Shown here one piece after another: positions 39,736 through 49,375 of a stretch of DNA of 64,000 nt (within the stretch, counting starts at the first letter, position 1; each line of letters begins with the position of its first letter). The notes under the pieces are model-generated. The model was not told the origin of the DNA. It saw only the letters and a program-made list of their open reading frames with translations, and did not search any database. The stretch spans positions 40,631 through 104,630 of the forward strand of contig NZ_QJJZ01000016.1 in assembly GCF_003201775.1 (NCBI RefSeq). The letters are read 5' to 3'. This DNA is from Arenibacter sp. ARW7G5Y1. Its GTDB lineage: Bacteria; Bacteroidota; Bacteroidia; Flavobacteriales; Flavobacteriaceae. The translations under genes and the position numbers were made by a program.

Positions 39736-40311
39736 ATGAAAATCTACACCAAGACAGGCGATGATGGCACAACAGCTCTGTTTGGCGGTACGCGCGTACC
39801 CAAACACCATATCCGAATAGAAAGTTATGGCACCTTGGACGAACTCAATTCCTGGATCGGATTGATCAGGGACCAGCCAATGGAGACATCCTCCAAAGAG
39901 GTATTGATAAAAATTCAGGAGAAACTGTTTACCATAGGAGCCCTTTTGGCCATTGATCCCAAGAAAGAAAAATTAAAAAACGGTAAAGACCGATTGAATA
40001 TTCCTAAAATTAACAATGGGGATATAGACCTTCTGGAGAAAGAAATAGACCAAATGGAAGAGCACTTGCCACCTATGACCCATTTTATATTGCCCGGCGG
40101 ACATACAACAGTGTCATATTGTCATATTGCAAGGACCATTTGCCGTAGAGCGGAGCGTTTGGTTTCCCAATTGAACGATTTTGAGCCAGTTGACGACATT
40201 TTATTATCCTATATTAACAGACTTTCCGATTTTCTATTTGTATTGGCACGGAAATTGTCGTATGATGTGCATGCTGAGGAAATAAAGTGGATTCCAGAGA
40301 AAGGTGACTAA
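39736..40311 (+). CDS. PduO-type ATP:cob(I)alamin adenosyltransferase
   Basis: The enzyme attaches adenosyl to cobalamin. The 191-aa product starts with MKIYTKTGDDGTTALFGG, the PduO N-terminal ATP-binding motif, followed by YGTLDELNSWIGL and, near the end, ARTICRRAERLVSQL with the conserved Arg-Arg-Ala-Glu. I choose the ATG at 39736 over a TTG nine bases earlier. No cobalamin-dependent enzyme or B12 gene lies nearby, so it probably serves salvage. Confidence 0.9.
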   Translation: MKIYTKTGDDGTTALFGGTRVPKHHIRIESYGTLDELNSWIGLIRDQPMETSSKEVLIKIQEKLFTIGALLAIDPKKEKLKNGKDRLNIPKINNGDIDLLEKEIDQMEEHLPPMTHFILPGGHTTVSYCHIARTICRRAERLVSQLNDFEPVDDILLSYINRLSDFLFVLARKLSYDVHAEEIKWIPEKGD

Positions 40312-40390
40312 TAAATTCGTTAATTCTTCGTTATCAAATTATTAAAGCGATATAACTGAAACTTTAATAGATAAATTTTATGTAAAAAAA

Positions 40391-40421
40391 CTTGGCTGTT
40401 TCAGTTTAAAAATTACTTTTG
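40391..40421 (+). promoter_or_regulatory. Bacteroidota-type promoter upstream of the DUF2795 gene
   Basis: CTTG at 40391-40394 and TACTTTTG at 40414-40421, 19 bases apart, fit the -33 TTTG / -7 TAnnTTTG consensus. The start codon follows 27 bases later. Confidence 0.6.
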
Positions 40422-40447
40422 CAAAATATTAAAAATAAATAATTACG

Positions 40448-40672
40448 ATGTATTGGACATTAGAATTGGCATCATACCTAAGTGATGCACCCTGGCCCGC
40501 AACAAAAGACGAATTGATAGATTACTCAATTAGAACCGGTGCACCTTTGGAGGTTGTAGAGAACCTACAGTCCATGGAGGAAGAAGGAGGGGAAATTTAT
40601 GAATCAATCGAAGAGATTTGGCCAGACTATCCTACGGAAGAAGATTATCTTTGGAACGAGGACGAGTATTAA
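40448..40672 (+). CDS. DUF2795 family small acidic protein
   Basis: The 74-aa protein (MYWTLELASYLSDAPWPATK, then DELIDYSIRTGAPLEVVENL) matches the DUF2795 family, which is highly conserved in flavobacteria. The C-terminal half is very acidic (EEEGGEIYESIEEIWPDYPT). No known activity. It has a good promoter and is followed by a terminator before secA, so it appears to be its own unit, though some read-through into secA is possible. Confidence 0.85.
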   Translation: MYWTLELASYLSDAPWPATKDELIDYSIRTGAPLEVVENLQSMEEEGGEIYESIEEIWPDYPTEEDYLWNEDEY

Positions 40673-40692
40673 AATATTAACGGAATTACAAC

Positions 40693-40720
40693 AAAAAAGT
40701 CTCATATGAGGCTTTTTTTT
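40693..40720 (+). terminator. Intrinsic terminator after DUF2795 gene
   Basis: A short imperfect stem (AAAAAGTCTC / GAGGCTTTTT) around ATAT followed by nine T, 21 bases after the stop codon. Confidence 0.7.
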
Positions 40721-40844
40721 TACGTAATTTTGATGTTGGAAATCTTATATCCAAAAGATGGCATTGCACGTGCCAACCAAATATTTCGTGCAGGTACAAT
40801 GGAAAAGGCTTTTACCAAGTCTTTCATTAATAACAGAAATCATT

Positions 40845-43800
40845 ATGAGTTTTTTAAATTCAGTATTAAAGGTATTTGTAGGGGATAAATCAAAGAAAGA
40901 TGTCAAGGACCTACAACCTTTGGTCGATCAAATAAAATCATTCGAAGCGGCCTTGGAAAAATTGAGCCACGATGAACTTCGGGAAAAAACCACTTTTTTT
41001 AAGAATAAATTAAAAGAAGACTGCAAAGAGATCAAAGAGCAGATAGACAAGTTGCTAAAGGAAGTAAAGGAGTCTGCAGATATAGACAAGAACGAAGATA
41101 TTTATGCGGAAATAGACAAACTAAAGGAGGAAATGTATACCATTTCCGAAAAAACCTTGACAGAAATATTGCCCGAGGCCTTTGCTGTTGTTAAAGAAAC
41201 GGCAAAACGCTTTGCCAATAATGAAACCATTACGGTTAAAGCTTCCGAATATGACCGATTGCTTTCAGGCACAAAAGATTACGTTAGTTTGAACGGCGAC
41301 AGTGCCATCTGGAAAAACTCTTGGGATGCCGCCGGTAAGCAGGTTACTTGGGACATGATACATTATGATGTGCAATTAATTGGGGGAATTGCCCTACATC
41401 AAGGAAAAATTGCCGAAATGCAGACAGGGGAAGGTAAGACCTTGGTCGCAACCCTACCCCTCTATCTAAACGCACTAACCGGAAACGGAGCCCATTTGGT
41501 TACCGTAAACGATTATCTGGCCAAAAGGGATAGTGCATGGATGGCGCCCATATTTGAATTCCACGGGCTTTCTGTAGATTGTATAGACAAACACCAACCC
41601 AATTCGGACGGACGCAGGGCTGCCTATAATGCGGATATTACCTATGGCACCAATAATGAGTTTGGCTTTGATTATCTTAGGGATAATATGGCCCATACTC
41701 CCAACGACCTGGTACAAAGGCCCCATAATTATGCCATAGTGGATGAGGTGGATTCCGTTCTTGTAGATGATGCCCGTACCCCCTTGATCATTTCTGGCCC
41801 GGTACCGGAGGGCGATCGTCATGAATTTAATGAACTGAAGCCCAAAGTAGGTGATATTGTTGGCAAGCAACGCGCCTATTTGACCGGAGTTTTGTCCGAG
41901 GCCAAAAAATTGATTGCCGAAGGGAATACCAAAGAGGGCGGTTTTCTATTGTTACGTGTACATAGAGGCCTTCCAAAGAACAAAGCCTTGATTAAATTCT
42001 TAAGTGAAGAAGGGGTAAAACAATTACTGCAAAAGACCGAGAATTTTTATATGCAGGATAACAACCGGGAAATGCCGAAGGTAGATGAAGAACTTTGGTT
42101 TGTTATCGATGAAAAGAATAATCAAATTGAACTCACGGAAAAAGGGGTCGAATATCTATCAGGGGATGGCGAAAAGGACTTTTTTGTAATGCCCGATATT
42201 GGTAGCGAAATAGCAAAAATTGAAAGTCAGGATCTTGAAATAAACAAGGAAGCCGAATTAAAGGAAGAGTTGTTCAAGGACTTCGCCGTTAAAAGTGAAC
42301 GTATCCATACCATGAACCAATTGTTGAAGGCATATACCCTTTTTGAAAAGGATGTGGAATATGTGGTTATGGAGAACAAGGTAATGATCGTAGATGAACA
42401 AACAGGCCGTATTATGGATGGCCGACGTTATTCGGACGGATTGCACCAAGCCATAGAAGCAAAAGAGAATGTAAAGATCGAGGCAATGACCCAAACCTTT
42501 GCTACCGTAACCTTACAGAACTACTTTAGGATGTATAGCAAATTGGCCGGGATGACCGGTACAGCCGTTACCGAAGCAGGGGAATTTTGGGAAATCTACA
42601 AGTTGGATGTTATGGAAATCCCTACCAACAGGCCTATTGCAAGAGATGACAGACAAGACTTGATCTACAAGACCAAGCGCGAAAAATACAACGCCATTAT
42701 TGAGGAGGTAACCAAAATTTCACAATCCGGTAGACCAGTACTTATTGGTACCACCTCTGTCGAGATTTCGGAACTTCTTTCCCGTATGTTAACTATCAGG
42801 AAAGTACCCCACAATGTACTGAATGCAAAATTGCATAAAAAGGAAGCGGATATTGTAGCCGAAGCAGGAAATGCAGGCGTGGTAACCATAGCTACCAACA
42901 TGGCAGGTCGTGGTACCGATATTAAATTAAGTGAAGAAGTAAAGAAGGCCGGAGGTTTGGCAATTGTTGGTACGGAACGCCATGATTCAAGAAGGGTGGA
43001 CAGGCAGCTTAGAGGTCGTTCAGGGCGACAGGGAGATCCTGGAAGCTCTCAATTCTATGTTTCCTTGGAAGACAACCTTATGCGGTTGTTCGGATCGGAC
43101 AGGGTGGCCAAAATGATGGATAAAATGGGCTTGGAAGAAGGTGAGGTTATCCAACATTCCATGATGACAAAATCTATTGAGCGTGCTCAAAAGAAAGTGG
43201 AGGAAAATAATTTCGGTGTGCGTAAGCGATTGTTGGAGTATGATGATGTTATGAACGCCCAAAGGGAAGTAGTCTACAAAAGAAGACGACATGCCTTACA
43301 AGGGGAGCGACTTAAAGTAGATATCGCCAATATGATCTACGATACCTGTGAGGTAATTGCGGATACCAACAAGGCGGCCAACGACTATAAAAACTTTGAA
43401 TTTGAACTTATAAAATATTTCTCCATCACCTCCCCTATTAGCGAAAATGACTTCTCAAAAATGGGTGTACAGGAAATGGCGAATGTTATTTATAAAACTG
43501 CATATACCCACTATAAGAATAAAATGGAGCGCAATGCTGCCACAGCCTTCCCGGTTATAAAAAAGGTATATGAAGACAATGCCAATAAGTTTGAAAGAAT
43601 TGTGGTGCCTTTTACAGATGGCATAAAATCCCTGAACGTGGTTACCAATCTACAGGATGCCTATGAAAGCAATGGCACCCAGTTGATTACGGATTTTGAA
43701 AAGAACATTTCCCTGGCCATCATTGACGATTCCTGGAAAACACATCTGCGTAAAATGGATGAGTTAAAACAATCTGTCCAATTGGCCGTACATGAACAAA

Positions 43801-44204
43801 AGGACCCTTTGTTGATCTACAAATTTGAGGCCTTTGAACTTTTCAAGGGAATGATAGAAAAGGTGAACAAAGAAATCGTCTCCTTCCTGTTTAAAGGAGA
43901 GCTTCCAACACAGAGTCCGGAAATCCAGGAGGCCAGAAATATTCGCAGGCCAAAGGAAAACTTAAAGACCTCCAAGGAGGAAATCCCCAACAGCGATGAA
44001 ATGTCGGCCCAAAGCAGGGCTGTAGGCCAAAATCAGGGTGGACGGCCACAGGTAACCGAAACCATTGTGCGCGAAAAGGCTAAAATAGGGAGAAACGAAA
44101 GGGTCACCATTAAGAATGTAATGTCCGGTGAAAGCAAAACGGTAAAATACAAACAAGCAGAACCGCTTTTGGACAAAGGCGAATGGGTAATTGTAGAAGA
44201 TTAG
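40845..44204 (+). CDS. secA: Preprotein translocase subunit SecA
   Basis: SecA is the ATPase motor of the Sec pathway. The 1119-aa product (from ATG 40845, [20 protein letters not shown]; the frame opens 87 bases earlier) has Walker [16 protein letters not shown], the DEVD box in [19 protein letters not shown], the preprotein cross-linking domain and the second motor domain with [12 protein letters not shown] and [20 protein letters not shown]. It is longer than E. coli SecA because of an insert of roughly 130 residues after [10 protein letters not shown], as in other Bacteroidota. The C-terminus lacks the Cys-rich zinc motif and ends in GEWVIVED. Confidence 0.96.
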   Translation: MSFLNSVLKVFVGDKSKKDVKDLQPLVDQIKSFEAALEKLSHDELREKTTFFKNKLKEDCKEIKEQIDKLLKEVKESADIDKNEDIYAEIDKLKEEMYTISEKTLTEILPEAFAVVKETAKRFANNETITVKASEYDRLLSGTKDYVSLNGDSAIWKNSWDAAGKQVTWDMIHYDVQLIGGIALHQGKIAEMQTGEGKTLVATLPLYLNALTGNGAHLVTVNDYLAKRDSAWMAPIFEFHGLSVDCIDKHQPNSDGRRAAYNADITYGTNNEFGFDYLRDNMAHTPNDLVQRPHNYAIVDEVDSVLVDDARTPLIISGPVPEGDRHEFNELKPKVGDIVGKQRAYLTGVLSEAKKLIAEGNTKEGGFLLLRVHRGLPKNKALIKFLSEEGVKQLLQKTENFYMQDNNREMPKVDEELWFVIDEKNNQIELTEKGVEYLSGDGEKDFFVMPDIGSEIAKIESQDLEINKEAELKEELFKDFAVKSERIHTMNQLLKAYTLFEKDVEYVVMENKVMIVDEQTGRIMDGRRYSDGLHQAIEAKENVKIEAMTQTFATVTLQNYFRMYSKLAGMTGTAVTEAGEFWEIYKLDVMEIPTNRPIARDDRQDLIYKTKREKYNAIIEEVTKISQSGRPVLIGTTSVEISELLSRMLTIRKVPHNVLNAKLHKKEADIVAEAGNAGVVTIATNMAGRGTDIKLSEEVKKAGGLAIVGTERHDSRRVDRQLRGRSGRQGDPGSSQFYVSLEDNLMRLFGSDRVAKMMDKMGLEEGEVIQHSMMTKSIERAQKKVEENNFGVRKRLLEYDDVMNAQREVVYKRRRHALQGERLKVDIANMIYDTCEVIADTNKAANDYKNFEFELIKYFSITSPISENDFSKMGVQEMANVIYKTAYTHYKNKMERNAATAFPVIKKVYEDNANKFERIVVPFTDGIKSLNVVTNLQDAYESNGTQLITDFEKNISLAIIDDSWKTHLRKMDELKQSVQLAVHEQKDPLLIYKFEAFELFKGMIEKVNKEIVSFLFKGELPTQSPEIQEARNIRRPKENLKTSKEEIPNSDEMSAQSRAVGQNQGGRPQVTETIVREKAKIGRNERVTIKNVMSGESKTVKYKQAEPLLDKGEWVIVED

Positions 44205-44244
44205 CACAACAGCCAATGACCTCATAATTAAAATAGTACATCCA

Positions 44245-44279
44245 AAAAAAGCGACACCCTTAACAGGCGTCGCTTTTTT
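44245..44279 (+). terminator. Intrinsic terminator of secA
   Basis: AAAAAAGCGAC pairs with GTCGCTTTTTT across a 13-base spacer and ends in a T run. It lies about 40 bases after the secA stop. Confidence 0.85.
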
Positions 44280-44511
44280 ATTGTCCAAATTTTAATATAT
44301 TTATAACAACACTAAGGTTCTTTCTGAAGGCTAAATGAAATTAAAAACGACTTGGAATGGAGCAAATTTGGGCCGAAAATCAATAGATTTAAAATCCAAC
44401 CTGCCATGAAAAAGGATTTTTATAAAAGTATTGTTTTAACCCTAAAATTCATCGCGCTTTAATTCAAACGATTATCTTTACCCTCAGAATACAACCATTA
44501 ACCATTTTTTA

Positions 44512-45720
44512 ATGCAAATACCCACTCAGGATAAGTACCGACTGAAGGACAAAGTCCGTTTAACTTTAAGGGTCAACTATATTTCCTCTGTCCTCTCCAT
44601 TATTTTTGGTATTATCTGCATATTTCTCCTTAAGATCACTGAAATAATTCCGGCCACCTTTATTGTCTTTGGCACTTTAAATTTGGCCAACACCCTATTG
44701 TTCCACAGGCACAAACTACTGGGATTAACTTATAATATTACCTCAATAATGGCCTTGTGCTCCTCTGTTATTATTACCATATTCAGTGGCGGTATCAACA
44801 GTCCATTTATTTTTGTTTTGGCCTTGGTGGTATTTGCCGGCTATATCAGCACAAAGGTTTATGGTAGGGTTTACCTAAATTTAAACCTGCTTATTATTAT
44901 CCTGATTTATTCACAAAGTATAGCAGAATTTAATTTTACTGAAAACGTGGTCCCTATTGAAAGTAAGAATATGTTTGCGCTTTTTAGTATTCTTTTCTCG
45001 GTATACCTCTTAGGCGGGGTCATAGGAAAAAACCTTCTTAAGGCCCACAACGAATTACATAGGATCAGAAACGAAAATGAGGCCCGTATTAAGGAAAAGG
45101 ACACGCTTTTAAAAGAGATTCACCATAGAGTAAAGAATAACCTGCAAACCGTATCCAGCTTACTTAGTCTTCAATCCAGAAGCATTGAAGAGCCTAAAAT
45201 GAAAACTTTAATAAAAAGCAGTCAAAACCGGGTAATTTCCATGGCCATGGTGCATGAGATGTTATATATGCGCCACGATCTGTCCAAAATTGAATACAAA
45301 TCCTATGTAGCGGAATTAAGTGATTATCTAATACGCTCCTTTAAAGGAACTGAAAACAATATAACCCTCAACATCAAAATCCCGGATATTAAACTCGGGA
45401 TAGACACGGCTATCCCATTGGGATTATTGATCAACGAAGTAATTACCAATGCCCTTAAATACGGTATTAAGGATAATGATCAAGGGGAAATACATATAGA
45501 ACTTGTAAAAACAAATGCTAAAGATTATATACTTTATATTGGTGACGATGGCGAAGGCTTTCCCGAAGACATTAGCCATAGGAACACCAAATCCCTGGGG
45601 CTAAAACTTATCCATAACCTGTCCAGGCAATTAAAAGGATCATTGAACAGGGATTCTTCCAAAAAAGGCACGAACTACATTGTTAAATTTTCCGATATTC
45701 AACATCCGTTTAAGACCTAG
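44512..45720 (+). CDS. Membrane sensor histidine kinase (HisKA_2 type)
   Basis: The 402-aa protein has about six N-terminal membrane helices (residues 20-175, for example SSVLSIIFGIICIFLLKI) with no sizeable external domain. A short coil follows, then a HisKA_2 dimerisation domain with the phospho-His in LLKEIHHRVKNNLQTVSSLL. The HATPase domain has NEVITNALKYGI (N box) and IGDDGEGFPED (G1). Because the sensor is nearly all in the membrane, the signal may be lipid or membrane state. No response regulator is adjacent, so it is an orphan kinase here. Confidence 0.88.
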   Translation: MQIPTQDKYRLKDKVRLTLRVNYISSVLSIIFGIICIFLLKITEIIPATFIVFGTLNLANTLLFHRHKLLGLTYNITSIMALCSSVIITIFSGGINSPFIFVLALVVFAGYISTKVYGRVYLNLNLLIIILIYSQSIAEFNFTENVVPIESKNMFALFSILFSVYLLGGVIGKNLLKAHNELHRIRNENEARIKEKDTLLKEIHHRVKNNLQTVSSLLSLQSRSIEEPKMKTLIKSSQNRVISMAMVHEMLYMRHDLSKIEYKSYVAELSDYLIRSFKGTENNITLNIKIPDIKLGIDTAIPLGLLINEVITNALKYGIKDNDQGEIHIELVKTNAKDYILYIGDDGEGFPEDISHRNTKSLGLKLIHNLSRQLKGSLNRDSSKKGTNYIVKFSDIQHPFKT

Positions 45721-45781
45721 CCCCACAAGTAGATGTTACACTTATTGATATAGTCCTTCTTATTTTTACTTTTCAAAAAAA

Positions 45782-45809
45782 AATGGCCAGGGAAAATCCC
45801 AATGGCCAT
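45782..45809 (-). terminator. Intrinsic terminator of the 79-aa/39-aa cassette
   Basis: On the minus strand ATGGCCA and an inner GGGA pair with TCCC and TGGCCAT (a two-base bulge between), followed by a run of nine T. It lies 23 bases after the 39-aa ORF and gives that transcript a clear end. Confidence 0.75.
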
Positions 45810-45832
45810 AAAATTGAATTATAAACAACGGC

Positions 45833-45952
45833 TTATTTCCTTTCCTGTTTTGCCGACACTTTCAAGGGTCTAAGAACCCCCTTCGTTTTAGGGAAAATAA
45901 TGATATGACTAAGTCCAAGAAATACCATAATTAAAAGAGCAAATAATATCAT
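45833..45952 (-). CDS. 39-aa single-pass membrane peptide (cassette 1)
   Basis: ATG at 45952, TAA at 45833-45835. One helix (LFALLIMVFLGLSHIIIF) is followed by FPKTKGVLRPLK and a basic end. The same layout, with F-P-x-x-K and R-x-L-K at matching positions, occurs in the 38-aa ORF at 59408-59524. Both lie 52-53 bases after a 79-aa secreted-protein gene, which strongly supports both small ORFs as real. Function unknown. Confidence 0.65.
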   Translation of the reverse strand: MILFALLIMVFLGLSHIIIFPKTKGVLRPLKVSAKQERK

Positions 45953-46004
45953 AATGGTCTATTTAGGGACTGACCGTTTAGGGGCAGTGGGTTAGCGTAT
46001 CGTA

Positions 46005-46244
46005 TTAGGCCAATTTGGCTTTGTTTAATTTAGTTGAAAAAGACAATGCTTTGGTAATCTTCGAATTTCTGAACATATACAAGCGTGCAACCGCGTTCTC
46101 ATTTTTTAAAACAACCTCTGGTTCCAAAGTAGTAGCAATGACACTCATGGCAACACTATCAACCTTTACTTCGGCCGCAGCGTTTTGTGATTTTGCAGCC
46201 ATTCCGACAAATAAAGCTAGAGATAGGGTAAATATGGTTTTCAT
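46005..46244 (-). CDS. 79-aa secreted protein, paralogue 1
   Basis: A signal peptide (LSLALFVGMAAKSQ) is followed by about 58 mature residues with AEVKVDSVAMSV and a conserved end (VARLYMFRNSKITKALSFST, then KLNKAKLA). About 53 of 79 residues match the paralogue at 59578-59817 by my count, with the last 30 nearly fixed. No known domain; the mature part could form a small beta structure. It is followed by the 39-aa membrane ORF and a terminator, and preceded by a leader region shared with the other copy. Confidence 0.8.
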   Translation of the reverse strand: MKTIFTLSLALFVGMAAKSQNAAAEVKVDSVAMSVIATTLEPEVVLKNENAVARLYMFRNSKITKALSFSTKLNKAKLA

Positions 46245-46256
46245 GACTTGCTTTTT

Positions 46257-46400
46257 GTTATATATATAACTTTGGCAAGTGTATTTTTATAGGTTCCGAT
46301 TCGTTGAAAAGCACTGTTATTCGTTCAGTGGAAAAAGGGCTGTTAATGTGCAAAATATTGTCGATAAACGTCAGGAAGTCTAAATCCACTTTAGCGGAAA
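46257..46400 (-). promoter_or_regulatory. Conserved leader region of cassette 1
   Basis: Reading towards the gene, this stretch parallels 59830-59990. Shared are TATTTTGCAC, a CGAAT-rich segment near GTGCTTTTCAACGAATC, GGAACC, AAAATACACTTGCC and the 14-bp palindrome GTTATATATATAAC 13 bases before the ATG. Conservation outside the coding region suggests common control. Confidence 0.65.
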
Positions 46401-46748
46401 AAGAAGTAATTGCCCGATGTTACCTAGTTGAAATTATTGATCTTATATCATTTCATGACTTAACATTAATTGCATAATGCACTTATGTGTATACTCTGGA
46501 ACAGTGATGCCAGCGATAATGAAAATTAGAAATCGCAGATGTGGCTCCTATCCAATATGTGCAACTTCCTTCCAAATAACTACGGGTATCCCTAAAATGG
46601 CGATCATGTAGAAGTAACTATACCAATGATCCAGGCAGCCGAAAACTCCTTTTGGGAAGTACAGCTACAACCGTAGGGAAAGTCACAAAACATGTTAAAT
46701 ATTTTTTTATTTCAAAGCAACTGCTTAGTTTTGTCCAGTATTTAAAAA
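46401..46748. other. Spacer before the TetR gene, nothing recognised
   Basis: About 350 bases with no credible ORF and no strong hairpin. The minus-strand frame crossing into the TetR gene is a shadow. It probably holds the TetR promoter and operator, but I see no clear palindrome. Confidence 0.4.
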
Positions 46749-47312
46749 ATGGCACGTAGCAAACAATATAACGAAGAGGAGGTAATAGAAAAAGCCATGG
46801 GCTTGTTTTGGCGAAATGGGTATGGGAATACCTCAGTTCGTATGTTGGAAAAAGAAATGGGTATAAACCAATTTTCCATTTACTCAAGTTTCGGAAGTAA
46901 AAACGGGGTTTTTTTGGAATGTATTAAGTCCTACAAAAAAAAGATACACCGTATCACGGAAATTCTAGAAAAATCGAACAACGGGGTTATAGGTATTAAA
47001 CAATATTTTTACGACTTTTTGGAATTCTCCAAAGATGATAATGGCAAAAAGGGATGTTTGGTGACCAATACCGTAAATGAATTAGGAGAACATGGGGATC
47101 CGATTATTATGACAGAATTAAAGAGTTTTTTTAATGAAATTAAAACCCTATTTGCAAATAATTTAAAACAAGACAAAAATAAAGCCCAAGAAAGTATCGA
47201 TAAACAAGCTAATTACTTGGCGGCATCCATGTTGGGACTTTCGTTGGCCTCCAAAATATTAAGACGGGAGCAATTGGAAGATTTTATAGAAACAGCATTC
47301 AACAACCTTTGA
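46749..47312 (+). CDS. TetR/AcrR family transcriptional regulator
   Basis: The 187-aa protein has an N-terminal TetR helix-turn-helix (EVIEKAMGLFWRNGYGNTSV, RMLEKEMGINQFSIYSSFGS) and a C-terminal ligand-binding region typical of the YcdC/AcrR-like group (KKGCLVTNTVNELGEHG). It probably represses itself and the CMD-SDR-EthD genes behind it, and could respond to an electrophile or quinone, as in other TetR-CMD-SDR clusters; the ligand is unknown. The CMD gene follows after 76 bases. Confidence 0.87.
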   Translation: MARSKQYNEEEVIEKAMGLFWRNGYGNTSVRMLEKEMGINQFSIYSSFGSKNGVFLECIKSYKKKIHRITEILEKSNNGVIGIKQYFYDFLEFSKDDNGKKGCLVTNTVNELGEHGDPIIMTELKSFFNEIKTLFANNLKQDKNKAQESIDKQANYLAASMLGLSLASKILRREQLEDFIETAFNNL

Positions 47313-47388
47313 CTTTTTTTATCACATTTCTAAGCATTTGCTTAGAAATAAATCCAGAATTAAATAAACAATAATTAAAATTTGAATT

Positions 47389-47952
47389 ATGACAACATTA
47401 AAAGTACACGACATTGAATCCGCACCGGAAGAAAGCAAGCCCTTTTTGCAAAAATCGGTTAAAGCCTTTGGCATGATACCTGGTTTACATGGGGTTTTGG
47501 CCAGTGCTCCCGGCATCCTAGAGGCATATCAGACATTGCATCAATTATTTGTGGACTCTTCCTTTAACAACGAAGAATTAACCGTAGTATGGCAAACTAT
47601 TAATGTGGAGCACGAATGTCATTATTGTATTCCGGCACATACAGGCATAGCCCATATGATGAAAGTAGATCCGGCTTTAACTGAAGCCTTGAGAAACAGG
47701 ACCGTAATGCCCACAGAAAGACTTCAGGTATTACACGAGACTACTCTATCTATTGTTCGGAATCGCGGTAATATTTCAGAAGAAGAATTGAACAGATTCT
47801 ATGCTACGGGCTACACGGAAAGACAAGTTTTGGAAATCATCCTCGGTCTATCACAAAAAGTAATAAGCAACTATTCCAACCATATTGCCAACACTCCGGT
47901 TGACGCTCCATTTCAAAAATTTACCTGGAACAAAGACAAGGTAGGAGTCTAA
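47389..47952 (+). CDS. Carboxymuconolactone decarboxylase / AhpD-like protein
   Basis: The 187-aa product has the CMD domain with a redox-active CxxC and His in VEHECHYCIPAHTGIAHMM, then TERQVLEIILGLSQKVISNY. It has the longer form with an N-terminal extension (SFKAFGMIPGLHGVLASAP-like segment near residue 28). Such proteins can act as thiol peroxidases. It lies within the TetR-CMD-SDR-EthD-DsbA set whose later members are disrupted. Confidence 0.87.
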   Translation: MTTLKVHDIESAPEESKPFLQKSVKAFGMIPGLHGVLASAPGILEAYQTLHQLFVDSSFNNEELTVVWQTINVEHECHYCIPAHTGIAHMMKVDPALTEALRNRTVMPTERLQVLHETTLSIVRNRGNISEEELNRFYATGYTERQVLEIILGLSQKVISNYSNHIANTPVDAPFQKFTWNKDKVGV

Positions 47953-48031
47953 TTCCTTGATTAGATAATTAGCTTAAACCTTCCTCTTATTCGGAAGATC
48001 TATCATTAATGCATATTAAAAAAATAAAATT

Positions 48032-48785
48032 ATGAGCATTTCAATTGCAAACAAAGTCGCACTGGTAACAGGAGCAAATAGAGCAATTGGCAAAGCTATT
48101 GTGGAATCTTTTATAAATCACTGTGCTAAAAAAGTATATTTGGCCGTCCGTAATACAGAATCTACCAAATATTTGGAAGAGAAATATGGAAATAAGGTGT
48201 TAACCATAAAAGCGGACGTTGCCAACGCAACTTCCATTCAACAATTGGCAGAACAAACTAAAGATGTGGATATTGTCGTAAACAATGCAGGAGTAGGAGC
48301 CCCTACCCCACCCTTGGCAATGATGAGGAAAAGGATTTTGCCTATAACCTGGAAGTAAATGCTTTTGGATTAGTCCGTATTGCCAATACTTTTGCCAAAA
48401 CATTGGAAAAAAATAAAGGTGCCCTGGTCCAACTAAACTCCATTGCATCTATCAAAACTTCCCACAACTTTCTACCTATTCTGCCTCGAAAGCGGCCTCC
48501 TATTCCCTTACCCAGGGTCTAAGAACTCAGCTCGGTGCTAAAGGTGTACATGTCCTTAGTGTTCGCTCCGGTCCTATTGCAACTGATATGGGAGTTGCAG
48601 CAGGTTTTGAAGATGGAGCTGCCACTTCTGTGGTTTCCGAAGGTATTGTAAATGCCCTTAATGTTGGGGATATCCATTTGTTTCCGGACGAAATGGCCAA
48701 ACAATTTGAAGGGGCATATCAAAGTTTTTCCGATAATATTGTAATGGCAGATTTCTCTGAATTACCTATTAGGAATAATTATTAA
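48032..48785 (+). pseudogene. SDR family oxidoreductase with two frameshifts
   Basis: The first 90 codons read as a short-chain dehydrogenase (VALVTGANRAIGKAIVESF, DVDIVVNNAGVG). Near 48300-48320, in a C-rich stretch, the frame shifts by one base to NDEEDFAYNLEVNAFGLV with ALVQLNSIASIK. Near 48455-48470 it shifts again to STYSASKAASYSLTQGLR with the catalytic Tyr and Lys, then SVRSGPIATDMGVAAGF, and runs to the TAA at 48783. All catalytic residues survive across the three frames, so the damage is recent or due to sequencing error. Confidence 0.85.
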
Positions 48786-48796
48786 AAATTCATAAT

Positions 48797-48994
48797 CTGA
48801 TTAAATTAACTGTAATGTATCCGAATAGTGAGGGTCTAGAATTCAACAAGGCGTATTACACTAGGCAGCATGGTCAACTATTCTCCGATATATTAGGTGA
48901 TGCTATTGTATCCTCAGATATTAATTATGGACTTTTGGGTGCCAGTCCTGACCAGACCGCTAATATTGTGGTTGGCGTTGACGGCAATCCTTGA
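48797..48994 (+). pseudogene. EthD-family protein, N-terminal part only
   Basis: The frame reads LIKLTVMYPNSEGLEFNKAY, then YYTRQHGQLFSDILGDAIVS and NYGLLGASPDQTA, matching the first half of EthD-like ferredoxin-fold proteins (usual start MIKLTVMYPN). The expected initiator is CTG at 48797; the next ATG is at 48815. It stops at TGA 48992, where about 45 further codons are expected. A matching C-terminal half lies at 56740-56946. Confidence 0.75.
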
Positions 48995-48997
48995 ATA

Positions 48998-49375
48998 ATG
49001 TCTGAACGGGTAAAAACAGGCACACCGTTTAAAATTCCAATGTAGCCAAAAGCGGAAATCTTAATCGATAAATATAAAGACGATTACCGAACCTATGAGA
49101 AAATTAATCTTCTACCTAAGCTGTCCAACCAAAAACTGAACAGCTATCTAAAAGAAATAGCAGACCAATGTGGTATAAAGAAGAACCTAACTTTTCATAT
49201 GGCACGTCATACGTTCGCTACTACGGTGACTCTAAGCAACGGTGTTCCTATAGAAACAGTATCGAAGTTACTGGGTCATACTAAATTGGCCACGACCTAA
49301 ATTTATACTAGAGTAGTTGAAAGAAAAGTTAGTAACGATATGCACTTGTTAAAGATTATGTTAATTTATTTTTAG
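48998..49375 (+). pseudogene. Tyrosine recombinase (integrase) C-terminal remnant
   Basis: A single 126-codon frame encodes KTGTPFKIPM, then PKAEILIDKYKDDYRTYEK, and the catalytic end: LTFHMARHTFATTV (HxxR), SKLLGHTKLATT (second His) and IYTRVVERK (nucleophile Tyr). Two in-frame stops interrupt it, a TAG after KIPM and a TAA just before IYTRV where Gln (CAA) is usual. The N-terminal 250 or so codons are absent. It lies exactly at the left edge of the AT-rich insert. Confidence 0.85.

Noticed and set aside
40758..40844. N-terminal extension of SecA
   Set aside because: Homologues begin at MSFLNSVLK; the extra 29 codons cover spacer sequence just after the upstream terminator.
48998..49375. 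A functional integrase gene
   Set aside because: Two in-frame stops and absence of the N-terminal domains.
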